Shown: in pieces, positions 44,630 to 56,500 of the stretch | How positions within the stretch are numbered: the first letter of the stretch is position 1 | Layout: every line of letters starts with the position of its first letter | Notes under the pieces: generated by a model | Seen by the model: the letters and a program-made list of their open reading frames with translations, nothing else | What the model was told of the DNA's origin: nothing | Databases searched by the model: none | Program-made: the position numbers and the translations under genes | Assembly (NCBI GenBank): GCA_037176885.1 | Contig: JAWWNJ010000034.1 | Coordinates: 1,116,001-1,180,000 of the forward strand | Direction of reading: 5' to 3' | Source of the DNA: Favolaschia claudopus | Lineage: Eukaryota > Basidiomycota > Agaricomycetes > Agaricales > Mycenaceae | Length of the DNA stretch: 64,000 nucleotides

Positions 44630-46847
44630 CACCTGTTACTCCCACATAAGTACTGATACTAACGCGGGATATATGGCGGATCTCCAACGCTAATAGTGGT
44701 CGTTCTTGATTTATCCCAAGCAGCCGTTAATTACTGTTAAATACAGAGCTATTTAGCGCTAAGTAATTATCAAGTCCTCGATAAATATCAATGTCCCGCA
44801 TCACGCTGATCAAATGTCGGATCCCTGCCATCTCTGATGGCGCATGTCGAGTCAGCGTCATTCCCGCCATCACGTCAATATCCGTCAATGCGCGCCAGCG
44901 CCATTAGAGGTCTGTCGTCCTCCCACGCTGGACCCGACAACAGAAATCCCTGTCAATAGGAGACCTCATGCTATAAACATATTCGCACTCATTCCTTGAA
45001 AATTCAAGTCATGTCGACATCGACATTGAACACATTCGGAGTTGACTACCGAATGGTCCGACATCAATAATACTGAACGCCAATTACCAAATTTGGGAAT
45101 TCCAACATCGAACATGAACCATTGACCAATCCACCTATCCCTGAGTTACAGGACACTGGGTCAGAGTCAAATCTTTACAATACATACCACTTGTAGCAGT
45201 ATTTTGATTTCTATTGAATTCATCATTCAACATGAGACCTCTCAAGCAAGTCAACTTGAACCAAAAGTCGAACTTTTGCGGGGGTTGTTGAATTATAGGA
45301 GCCGAGTAGAGTGTTCCCTACCTTTTATTAGCTTCTCCTCAACATCGATTAAGTCGACTGCTCACTAGTTGCATTGTATTCACGAGTTAAAATTTGTTGC
45401 CTGACACCAAATATCCAAATGTTGCTTCCCATTATCTTCAGATGCTCGTACTTGAACTGCAAAGAATGCAAACAAGAATGATCACATATTCTCTGTCAAT
45501 CGGCTGAATAATTGGCACGGAAGGCAAGTTCATTGCATATGTTTCCGTTTCATTGTGTTACGACTGGCTCGGGCAGAATCACACCTTGTTTGACTTCCAA
45601 GAGTACACATGCACCCTACAGCTCAGATCAGCGAGTTCATAATGCTCTCCCTCACCGTGGTACTTACATCTTTGAGGCTAATTCGCAAGCAAGCAGTTGC
45701 TGAGCACAGTTTCAGGGTCGAGGTGGAGGTGCGCAATTCAACCTTTTGAACATGCTTGCGGATATCAGTTCGCGACATAAATTCTTATTGTGGTTTTGAC
45801 TCGAAGTAGAGCCATAGATTTACTAGACAGGGCTCTATATGTGCTTCTTTATGCTCTTGCCGTACTTTTGTAGGTCTCAGCGGTGTATATGACCATGAAT
45901 TCAACGAAATACAACTTTTGACGCCGAAACCTTCACGTTAAGCGCCGTCTCGGCCCGTGCTTCCAGCCAATAGGAGTGCCTTCCGAGAACTCCGATTGTT
46001 CGGCCGACATCCCCAAATCAACTCTTCGATGAAGATTTCTCGTTCTCTGCGCAAGCATGCTAGCTTTAAATTCAGTCAGATGATAGTAGAGCTGAGTTTC
46101 TTTCATTCTACTCTCACTAGAAGCAACCTCAGCAAATGAAATGATATGTTTGATCCAAATTTCCATGTCAGTAACGGGGGAAGGTGGCTAGGTCCTTTCA
46201 CCTCATTGAGCACCCTCACAGACACCATCATGCTTCACATGACAACCTTGTATGTCCAATAGATGTAGAGGTCGCAACATGGAGGAGCATTGGTACATTG
46301 TTTGATGAAACTGAACGGGAGTATGGTAATACAGTACTGCTACATGTTGTGAGGATAGATTGGTTGTCGCAGAAACAGTTCTTATCAGTACCTTGGTTGT
46401 TGGTTGAGAGAGAACTCAGAATGTTCAATTACTTCAAGTTGTCAATTTGCTCTTACTTGCCGACAGCCATGAACAATAAAACCGAAAGCTAGACAGCAGC
46501 CCTATAATAAGTAAGCCCCGAAGATCAGGGTATTGGTGCGGTCAGGACCCGTAGTCCATTGATAGTCAAGTACGGCAGACTCTAACAGCGAGGGCGCTCC
46601 TTGGCGGGAACTTGACGTGATGGCGGGAATGACATTGAGTTGACACGCGCGATCAGAGATGGCGATCCGACACTGATGCGGGACATTGATATTTACCGAG
46701 CACTTGATAATTACTTAGCGCTAAATAGCTCTGTATTTATGCGTAATTAACGGCTGCTTGGGATAAATCAAGAACGACCACTATTAGCGTTGGAGATCCG
46801 CCATATATCCCGCGTTAGTATCAGTACTTATGTGGGAGTAACAGGTG
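44630..46847. mobile_element. DNA transposon with about 240-bp TIRs (Mutator-like?), inserted in another element
   Basis: Long inverted termini: 44630-44877 and 46613-46847 are complementary. The outer 100 or so bp are essentially identical (CACCTGTTACTCCCACATAA...), and divergence increases inward. An 11-bp flank CTTTACAG(G/C)TG is duplicated at 44619-44629 and 46848-46858 with one mismatch, in the 9-11 bp range of Mutator-like elements. The alternative is an 8-bp CTTTACAG duplication. The 1.7-kb interior has no recognisable transposase, so the element is probably non-autonomous. Confidence 0.85.
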
Positions 46848-46852
46848 CTTTA

Positions 46853-47615
46853 CAGCTGTTTCAGATTCTATGCGGAAAACGTAAAAAATTCTCAGGGTGG
46901 CTGTGCAGGACCCGGGAACCCCTGCCGGGGCCTGCCTTGGTTTCTCGACGGTGTTGCGAAGGATATGGGCTGCATTCACTATCCTAATGAGTGTACTAGT
47001 ACTCTGTATGCTATGTGGAACCCTCTCTGACAGTTTCTCTCGGCCTATGTCTCCTCTGATCGTGGAAAGTACGGGTCCGCTGTCTTCCACTGTTAGAGTC
47101 CCCCAGCGGTGAGAAAGGACGAAAAATACGCTTGAATGTATCTTGAATGTATTTCCTCATCAAGTACTGCACACTTGAATGACCATCCCCAGGCGTGATG
47201 GAAGGCTTGGGAGTATGCCGCCTGGGTAGAATCCGACAGTACCCCACGAAAGACCCTCCTTGAAGCCGCAACAAACTGTTGCATGAAGCAGGGGAAGTTC
47301 CAAAGGGCATCCGCGACGATATGAAGCAAAACTAGCCATGGAGAACGACGTACATGGGCCTACATGAGTCGTATTCAAAACTTCCAGAATCTCCTCCGAG
47401 TGGCGAGTTCTTGCGGGATTCCGTACGCTTCGATCCAAAAAGTGGGGGGCGCGTTGCTGGGAAGTCTATCTTAGAAGACTACCAAGGATACTGTTCATAA
47501 TAAGTATGGCGAGAAAGACGGTAGGGGTGGAGAGAAACTAAGCGAAGAGTTCCCGGGTCCTGCACAGCCACCCTGAGAATTTTTTACGTTTTCCGCATAG
47601 ACTCTGAAACAGCTG
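46853..47615. mobile_element. TA-flanked DNA element with about 70-bp TIRs, inserted in the F-box gene
   Basis: The ends 46853-46919 and 47545-47615 are inverted copies (CAGCTGTTTCAGA, TCTATGCGGAAAACGTAAAA, GGTGGCTGTGCAGGACC) with about one mismatch. TA dinucleotides flank the element (46851-46852, 47616-47617), as in Tc1/mariner-type insertions. No transposase frame is visible in the roughly 620-bp interior. The first element inserted into its left end, so this one came first. Confidence 0.82.
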
Positions 47616-47617
47616 TA

Positions 47618-48745
47618 AGAATGTCAATTTTTGGGCTATGGCCGAGGAAACGGATATCTTGGAGGTATGCGCATCATCAATGCAGATTAAATAATTAGCT
47701 TGCTCAAGCTTGGTGTGTCGCTGATTAGGTCTGGGATTCTGCATTTTCGACTGTACTCAACAATACTCTGCAAGCTCATTGTCAGACCCTAAAGGTAGAA
47801 GGGGGGATGTTCATGGTCCATCATTCTCAGTTGCAGCGAGATGCGAAGCCCTTGATCCGCGAATTGAACGGTTCATCCCCTGCTCAGAGTGAGCCGGGGT
47901 CCAGTCTCAAGGCATTTAACATTAGTTCCAGGCTACTCCTCATGCATCCTTCGTACCAGTGGACCATAGCCGCCGTTAACAATTCTCCCAACCTCACTTC
48001 TTTGTCTCTCTTCCGAACCGAGATCCCAGAAGGTAGCTGGGATCATATCTTGGGAAGCATTCATGCCGCTTCCCTCGAGTCCGTCATCATAGACCTTCGG
48101 TCTAAGATCAAGGCGCCCGCCCTTGACCAGTTTCTCCTTCGGCATCCACGCATAAGCAGGCTAAGTCTGGGACGCGACTTGGTCGAACTCACAGAAACCG
48201 ATGTAGCCTCGAAGGGGCCCTTCCGAAATCTAGCTCATCTCTCTGCACCTCCGAGCTATACCCGGTTTCTGATGGCCCACGGACGCGCACTCAATGTGCG
48301 CCACGTCCGACTGTTAATCAAGGTCTCATCCCATCTTGTGTTCAGCGCCGACAGCATAAATATCAAACTCAAGGCATGCTACACGTACCTTGAGCGCGTC
48401 CACCTCACGCTCGTCGTCATGATTGACTACGATACCTCGCATTGGAGCGCGTTCCTCCCCGAGCCAAGTACCGAGCCGTATAAACGCGACTCTCTGCGGC
48501 ATGCGCGAGCACTCGAAATACTCGCGCCAAAGCCCGATGACGCGTTCGAGGAGCCGATTCTTCGATGGCTCGCGCAGTTTCCTGTTCTCGAGTCTGTTTC
48601 CTTCTTGCGATGCGCAAATCAGACGTTGGACGAGCTCTCTTTCGTTGAACGTGTGAGAGAGGTGTGTCCCAAGTTAGAGGTGGTCACGCTCGATAGTCGA
48701 ACGTACGACGCCGTCGCCCTGCGTCTGATCTATGATTCCCAGTAG
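47618..48745 (+). pseudogene. F-box protein C, 3' part
   Basis: Continuation of the gene begun at 44215. Joining ...CTCGACTTTA (left) to AGAATGTCAATTTTTGGG (right) keeps the frame: LDF then KNVNFWAMAEETDILE. A 64-nt GT-AG intron (47665-47728) follows, then VWDSAFSTVLNNTLQAHCQT, and the Leu-rich body (NLTSLSLFRTEIPEGSWDHI, ISRLSLGRDLVELTETDVA, FPVLESVSFLRCANQTLDEL) to the stop at 48745. The body frame is undamaged, so the transposon insertions appear recent relative to other decay. Confidence 0.85.
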
Positions 48746-48900
48746 GATCATGCTCCGTCTTCAAAATTTGTTATTGGAAAATAGATATGCCCGGCTGTAT
48801 GATTGTAGTAAACCAATGACCCTATAGCTGCAATGCGTGTACTATCAGTAACTGTATCTCGAGTTGTTGTATATTGATATGTTTACTGTATACATTTGGA

Positions 48901-50828
48901 TCAGGATCCATCCATAGCCACATCCCCTGGATCTTGTTCGCTCGGCTGGGATTTCGCTCGTTTCGAGCACGGTTCGTCCAACTCCCCTGGACCTTCTTCA
49001 CTGGCGGGGAGCGTGGAATGCGCTTTCGCTACGGCTTGCTTGCTCTTCAGCCGCCCCAGCTCTTTCTTACTGAGATTGTCGGCGCCAATTTCCATAGCGT
49101 CTCGGTCCATGGGGTCGTATTCGACTTCATTGTTTTTGGGGAGGGCTGAAAGCGCCTGGTAAATGTCGAGAGTTTTGAGCTGGGCAATGGTGGCTGCATT
49201 GATGCATGTCAGGAGGAGAGCGATGCAGGACGATAGGTCTACAAAGATCAATACGTACCTAGAAGTAAACAGCTTGAGTTGAGCGAAGAGAGTAGTGATA
49301 CGCCTGGGATGTCGACAAGCTGCAAACAGAGTTTAAAGTTGACGCAGCGACAGCATTGGCGTGGAGGTGAACGAACCTTGTTTCCAGAGAGTTGTACCAC
49401 CCTAACCATGGTCGGAGTGCTGTCCGCACTGTCAGCGCCAGTTTCCGACCATTGTCCGTCAAGGGAAACCCAGATCCGTCCATCATGTGCGACAGTAAAG
49501 TCGACGACGGGTTTACTGAATTCGAAGGCATGGATCTCAGGCGTTACGTCCTCAGAGCATGCACATGAGAATAGGGCGGTCGCGCTGAAAATGAAGAGGT
49601 CAGATAGCTGAGATTCGAGAGTTGTCGGGATGGGAACACACCCAACGACGCTGAAGATGATATGTCGGTCTAGACAATGAATTCGGTGAATTGCGAGAAC
49701 GGTTTCAGGAGGTGGGTCCGCGTCTGGAAGCTCGGGAGGTGAAGGATCAGCGGCCGCGGAATCCTCCATCTCCTCCTTTTTGGCTTGCTGCTTTGCACGG
49801 GCCTTTGCTTTTCGACTCTTCTTTTTAGTTGTGCCTTCTTCGTTCTCATCCCCACCCTCTTCAAAGCGGCGGGGTGTCCTTCTGGAAGGCTTCACCTTGA
49901 TGAAGGGTTCCACGGCCTCCAAGATGGGGATCTCGCGTTTGAGTTTTCCCGTCATCCAATCCCAGATTTTGAGCATCGGATCGCCGCCTCCAGATATCAG
50001 CTCTGTAGGCGAAGATTCCGGTATGTGTAGAGCGGAGACGAATCTACAAGCTGTGGGTGCTCAGGGACAAAAACAACACATTCGGGGCGTACTTTTTGTG
50101 CCCTAGGCAGTACATTTCAATGGTGTAGCCCTGGGGATACCAGCTAACCCTGATATGCTCGTCTCTGTCGGCGGTGACGATGAATTTTTCGTCGGGTGTG
50201 AGGAGAAACGCGGTCAAGAAGGAGGTATGACCGAGTATGAGTTTTCCGCCGGAAGGGTTTTCATGCGAAGCCAGAGCGGTTTTCTTCTGCTCAGCTGTCT
50301 GAGGCGCTGGATTCAGTTCATAGCTATGGTGAATGTCAGTACCGCTAGTTTACTTGACCACACAAGCACTTCGCACCTGAAAATGTCTCCAAACTTATCG
50401 GACGTGAGGATCGTCTGTCCGTCTCGCGTAAATGCGAGTCCTGTCGGCCGTTTTGGAAGCTCCCTGTCTGGAATTTCAAGGGCAAGTCCAAATCACAGCA
50501 GAGAACCAGATACCGTTCGTTCAATAGCTTCAATCCATCGATTTGCCAAAGCTTGAGTATTTTATCGTCCCCGCAAGTAACAAGATGGGTTCCTAGCGCA
50601 TCTACAGCGGCCACTCGTATAGGCCCCGATTTCAAGACGGATTCTTTCTCCGCGTCTGGAAAATTGGCAGTGGTTGCAGTAAGATCCCCTGTTCTGCTCG
50701 AAATGAGACGCGAGGCGTTTTTGACCTCAAAGTTCGGACCCAGCGTCAAGAATCTGAATGTGCGGCCCAGATATAACAATTGCTAATGAGGGCTCGACGA
50801 ACAGTCGCGTGTGGGGGAAAAGAGACAT
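48901..50828 (-). CDS. trm82: tRNA (guanine-N7)-methyltransferase non-catalytic subunit TRM82 (WD40)
   Basis: WD-repeat partner of the TRM8 methyltransferase, for m7G46 in tRNA. Start MSLFPHTRLFVEPSLAIVIS at 50828, with GPHIQILDAG; a 49-nt intron leads to TGDLTATTANFPDAEKES. WD-like blades follow: IRVAAVDALGTHLVTCGDDK, ILKLWQIDGLKL, ELPKRPTGLAFTRDGQTILT, GGKLILGHTSFLTAFLLTPD, FIVTADRDEHIRVSWYPQGY, IEMYCLGHKKFVSALHIPES and LISGGGDPMLKIWDWMTGKL. An acidic/basic insert then interrupts the propeller, as in fungal homologs. The tail is charged (LGRLKSKQAVAKAHSTLPAS), ending at 48901. It shares a 244-bp promoter with the transporter at 51073. Confidence 0.85.
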
Positions 50829-51072
50829 AAAATACAAGAAAGAAAGCCAAATGGGTCAAACTGCGCTGTCAGCGTCGGACTGTCAGCTCGGGTTCAACTT
50901 ATTTGGATCTTGCCATCGTCCACCTCGTCTCCGAACCTCTGCTATCTAGCTACTACTTATGGTTACCTGTTCTCCAAAAACTACCCCGAATCTTACCATC
51001 AACGCGTCCGATGTCGGCCAAATTAACTAAGTTAGATGTACGGCACGCGGCTTTCCTTCCCTCCTCCTTGAG

Positions 51073-53059
51073 ATGGGCGAACAGCAAGAGGGCCCCAACG
51101 CTAGCGTATTGACGGTCAACAACTCTGGCAACGACGACGCTACCAGTGAGAAGGTCTTGAGCAATCCAGACTTCCCCGATGGTGGATTCAGGGCCTGGCT
51201 AGTTATCGCGGGGGTGCGTTCAGCGCTTTGGGTTTGCATTCATCGGTTGAAATATGGCGGTCGTAGACAATGGCAAGCGCCATTTCGACGCAAGTATCTT
51301 CGAGTTTCAATCGCGTTCGAAGCTCCGTCTCAACCGACTTCTCAACAGCTTTGGATACGTGAATGCCTGGGGTGTGAGTATGCAACTTTTACCTCCCACT
51401 CCAAAATTCTCAGCCAAGTTCCGTGCAGGTATTTCAAGCTTACTACCAGGAAACTCTTTTGAAAGATGTTCCTCCTTCAAATATGTGCGTGCCGTTGTCT
51501 GTTCCAAGCTGTTCTTCGCATTCAAGCAAGCATCCAGAGCATGGATTGGGTCTGTTCAGGTGAGAACAATTTACATACGCTGCCACGAAGCACAAATTTC
51601 TTTCCGGCGGAAAACATGAATGTTCCGTCCTTGTCGTCGTTATTCTCCCATGTTTTCCGGTAGGACTCGGAGCAATTTATTCTTCGGATGTAACCATATT
51701 CACCCGTTTCTTACTATCCGCAACCCAGTATTCTCTGGTTTTCCTGCCAGGATTGGTCGTCGGCCGTCTATTCGACATCGGGTACTTCAGGGTCCCATTC
51801 TTCGCGGCGAGCGTTCTACTCGTGCTTTCGACGTTTCTCGTGTCGATATGCACGCAATACTGGCATTTTCTGTTATGCCAAGGAATCGCCACGGGTGTAA
51901 GGATTCCTTCCTAGTCTTTGACGACGAAGATCCTGACTTTGTCATAGATTGCCTGCGGCATGCTGTTCACCCCCACTCTCGGCGTCATTGGACACTGGTT
52001 TAACAAACGACGGGGACTCGCGCTGGGCGTCAACGCAATGGGGTCCTCTATTGGCGGGACAATCTTCCCCATAGCGACACACAAACTCATCCCCATGGTC
52101 GGGTCAGACCATTCATCCTGTCTCTGCATACTCGAATCTCATCGGTTTGCAGATTTCCCTGGACGATGCGCATCTGCGGATTCATACTGCTCTTCACCCT
52201 CGGCTTCGCAAATCTGACCATTGTCCGGCGACTTCCAGCGAAAAACGTCAAGGGAGGACTATTCAATCCGCAGGCTTTCAGATCGGCACCGTTCACCGTT
52301 TACTGCTTGAGCGGCTTTGTCTCTTTCTTGGGTTGGTTCTTACTCTGAGGGTCGCTCTTCGTCTGATGCTCGTTATAGGCTTGTACACCGTCTTGACGTA
52401 CATCGACATCAGCTCAGTGGAGGCTGGCATCTCGCCCGAGTTCAGCTTCTATCTCGTGTCGATTGCGAACGGATTCTCTGCTCTTGGGCGGCTGGCAGGC
52501 GGAATAGGTTCAGACAGAATAGGTAGATCTCTCTTACTCATGCGATCCCATGCGATTGACTTGGCCACTAGGCGCGTTGAACGTCCTCATCCCAATGACA
52601 CTCATTGCGGCCGGGATGACGTTCGCTTGGCCCTTCGCGCACACCAAAGCGTCCATCATCGTCGTGGCCGCTGTATACGGGTCCGTCTTCACGTTCCCCT
52701 ATCGTCTTGACGCAACTGACCTCTTTACGCAGGGTCGTCTCGGGCACGTACGTCAGCACATACCCCATACCAGTCATCGCGCTGGGGGACGTCGCCGACA
52801 TCGGCCGTCGTACGGGAATGGCGCTTACGATTGCTGCTGCTGGTGCGCTTGCGGGTCCCCCGATATCAGGCGCCATCAACACTGCGACGGGCGGGTTCAA
52901 GGCGGTGGGGTTCTATGCTGGTATATGTGTTTCTTCGACCTGGATTCGAAGATGCCAATGCTGACCCTTTTTCACCAAGGCGGAACCGTTCTGTTGTCCG
53001 TTCTTTTGATGATCATAACGAGGCAGTTGAAGCTGAGGAGTCTATGGGGTAAGATATAG
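51073..53059 (+). CDS. MFS transporter, monocarboxylate permease-like
   Basis: MCT/MCH-type major facilitator. Start MGEQQEGPNASVLTVNNSG at 51073 with a cytosolic leader, then PDFPDGGFRAWLVIAG, the family-typical DGGxxAW start of TM1. Later exons give TFGYVNAWGV, GLVVGRLFDIGYFRVPFFAA, ICTQYWHFLLCQGIATGI, GMLFTPTLGVIGHWFNKRRG, LALGVNAMGSSIGGTIFPI, the loop WTMRICGFILLFTLGFANLT, FSALGRLAGGIGSDRIG, and VVSGTYVSTYPIPVIALGDV. The protein ends RQLKLRSLWGKI at 53059. About eight short introns. It may carry a monocarboxylate or related small acid. Looks intact. Confidence 0.83.
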
Positions 53060-53577
53060 TCACTTTAATTGTAGCTGCTTCTGCACAGCATGTACATACT
53101 ATGCATTTTTTCGTTGATCCTCTGACCAACTCGGAGGACGTTCAAATCGGTGGATACATAAATATGACCAGGATCCGGGTCAGATCCCGAACGCGTCGAG
53201 CGCGCAAAGCAGCAAATCAAAATCATGTGACCGTGATTTTTTTTTTTGTATCAGCATTTTTATACCGCAACAAGTACACTATCTACTAAGACGCGGTGCC
53301 CGAAGGGCGATAAATAAGGGAAGAGATGAGTGGGAGGAATTCGTCCGGGGGTGGTAGAGTATAGTCTCGGAGTGTGAGTAAGTAGTGTGGAATTTATGTG
53401 GTGTTGCGGCGGATGCATAATGCATATTGCCATGGAGCATAAGGTGACTAAACTACATAGAAGAAAGAAAGAAAAGGAAACATGAAGCCGGGCCACAAGG
53501 CGCGGGTGTCGGCGGGGGAGGGAAATGAATAGCGGGGACGCCTCTGTCCTGGGGGCATCATCTTGCGGGCGTTGCGC

Positions 53578-56500
53578 CTACCCGCCGTCGTCTTCGTCGT
53601 CTGACAACCAGGGGTCGGGTTCGTCTTCGAACGCGGGGAGCTCCGCCTTAGCGTACGGTCGCCCATTTTTGGTGAATGCGCCGGATTCCTCGAGGAATTT
53701 GGCCAAGGCTTCAATGCCCTTACGTGTGCCCAATATTTCGGGCAGGGACAAGTCCCTCGAGGCCTCTCGAAGTAGGTGGCGGTGGTCGTCGTAGCGTGGG
53801 CAGTCGCGCAGTATGTGCTCGCGGGTCTGCAGCCGTTCGCCGCACGGGCAGTCAACGTTCTCGGAGGGTACGAATTTTTCGTAGTACTCGCCTATGTACC
53901 CATGTCCAATTCTACATTGCGTCACCCTTCCAAAAATCTCGCGACCGAGCGTCTTGAAGTGGGGGGTGGGTTTCAGCGTCGGGGCTATGCGGTTGGCGCT
54001 GGCATAGCGTCCCGTTTTCGGGGCGGTCTTCCATTCCTTTTTCCAGGTGCGAGCCGTTTTCTCTTTTGATTTCCGCAGGGCGTTGGATAGGGTGCCTGGG
54101 GCGTCGGTTCGTAGTTCGGTGCCTCGTTTCGCGAGGTCATCGGCGCGGTCATTCCCTTTGATGTCCTCGTGGCCCGGCGACCACGCAATCTCGATAGAGT
54201 TTGATGGGTCAGCGTCGAGGAACGCGCATGCCAGTCGGTGGAATTGGTGGGCGAGGAGTTGCCCGGCGCGGGGTTTTGGCGAGAAGATGGTCTTGATGGC
54301 GGAGGTGTTGTCTGCGAACAGATGTACGTGAGTAATTCCCGGGTCGTCTTTCGCGAGTTTGAATGCTTTGGCAGCGCCAAAGAGGAGGCCGGTCAGCTCC
54401 CCGTCATATACTTCTGCATTGCTCCCCAGACCGATGCTGGCAGCCGCCACTTCAATTCCCTCGTGGTAAACAACATATCCTGCCCCTACTCGGCGAACAC
54501 GGTGTATCGGGCGCAGGGAGCCGTCCGAGTACACGATTAAATGTTCACGGGAAGAGGAAAGGGTACGTATCTTCTCCTTGTGTGCCTTCGCTGCTTCCTC
54601 CTTTTTCTCTCCTTCTGTTCCTGAGATCCGTAGGCGTCCTTCGAACGCATTCGCGGTCCGTTCCCAAGGGGCGTTGAGGAACGGGAATATGCGTTCGTTG
54701 TTCGGATTGGTGAGCTTTGACAACCGTTCGAGTTGCGAGGATTTCCTCAGGTTGGCTTGACTTCTGGAGTTCGGCGGGCGAACAGGGATGGGCGGGGGAA
54801 CTGAAGGACTTCTGCCCTGTCTCCAATCATCGTTTAGCCGCTCGATGACCGGGTTATGTGTACTTAGCCTGTTGAATCGAAGTGCTGTGCGGCGGTTGGC
54901 TTCGTCGAGGGCCAGGCGTATGGGGGGGATCGACGCCTCGATTTCTAGTGCATTAATTGGTGACGTCCGGAAGGCCGCGCAAATGAGCCGTAGTGCCCGG
55001 CGCTGTACTCGTTCAAGGCGCTTTAGATGTTCTTTCTTCCCGGTCCACCACACTGCACTAGCGTAAGTCATAGTGGGAATTACACACGCCTTGTAGAGGT
55101 GCCGGAGGTGAACTTGGGAGAGGCCTTTCACCGTGTTGGATAACATAGTTAGGCCGTTGACTTTGTTCTCGCCCCTGGCCGTTAGCGAGCGGACGTGGTG
55201 GTTAAAGCTTAAAGCGGAGTCGAGGTAAACCCCCAGCCATTTCACCGTTGGGGAGGGCGTGACCGTTGTGAAAGACCCATCGCGGTTCCGCAGTCGTATG
55301 GAGGGGAGGCGGATATCTTTGATTCGTTTCGTTTGCCGTCGAGCCAGTAGGTGTTGAAGTTCCCGTTTGTCGTCGTCCGTTGTGAGGCCTTTCTTCTCTA
55401 GGCACTGATCACTGATAATCCAAGCTTTGGCCAGAAACTCGTTGTTGGTCTCGAGCGAATCCGATGCGACGTAGGTCCGTCCATCGTCGACATACATGGA
55501 AAGCGTTGTGTCAGAAGGACTGTCCGGAAGAGGTAAACGGTTTACCGCCGTGCCCAATTTTTCGAACTTCTCCAGCAGCTCCGCAGTGTAAAACGCTGCT
55601 AAGATCGGTGATACCGGGGAGCCTTGGGGGGTGCCGTTTTTGACTGGTTTCATCCGGCAGCGCCGTCCGTCGATGCACAGGGCCGCTTGTCGGTCTTCAA
55701 GGAAAGTAGCGACCCATTTAACATATTCCAGGGGGATTCGTTTGCGGCGGAGTTCGTTGAGCAAGTGCTGGTGGTTAATGCAGTCAAAGTACCCCTTTAT
55801 GTCGAAAGTTAGGGTGGAGACTACTTTACCGCTATTCCAGGCAGCCTCAACGTCGTTCGTGAAGCTCAGGATTGCGTCGGTGGTGGACGTGTTGGATACG
55901 CCACCGAATTGGCTGCCAGGAATGAGTCGGTGTTTTCCAGCCAGGTAGGCTAGACGTCGTGCGATGATCTTCTCCGCGATCTTGCCTAGGCACTCGAGGA
56001 GCTGGATCAGACGGTACGCCCTGGGATTCGAATAGTCTGGTTTCCGGGGTTTTCGGAGAGCCACCGCGATAGATTTTCTCCATTGTCGAGGGTGGAAACC
56101 ATTTCGAATACATTTCTTGATGAGGTTGTATATCTCCTGACTGGCGTCTGCCCAAGCCCAGCGTATTACTCCAAACGAGACACCGCTCTCGCCCGGAGCA
56201 GTCTTGAGACTTGCTTCCCATATAGTTTCGCGGACCTCGTCGAACGTGACGTCCGTGAATTCGAGGTCGTCGTCGGCACGGTGTTGCAGGTCGGGTACGG
56301 CTTCGTTGGGGAGTGGGGGAGGTGGTTTGAAGTGGACGTCGTGGAGAGCGTCTCCTTTTTCTTCGAGCGAGACCGCCGAAGTGCCATCTGCGCGTTTAAT
56401 GGCTGGCATGGGGTAGTTCCGCGCACCTTTGGACCATTTCTGGTAACCCCATATGTCCTCTGTATGAGCCGCCTCTAGTTCCTCCACTGCCCACTTCGAC

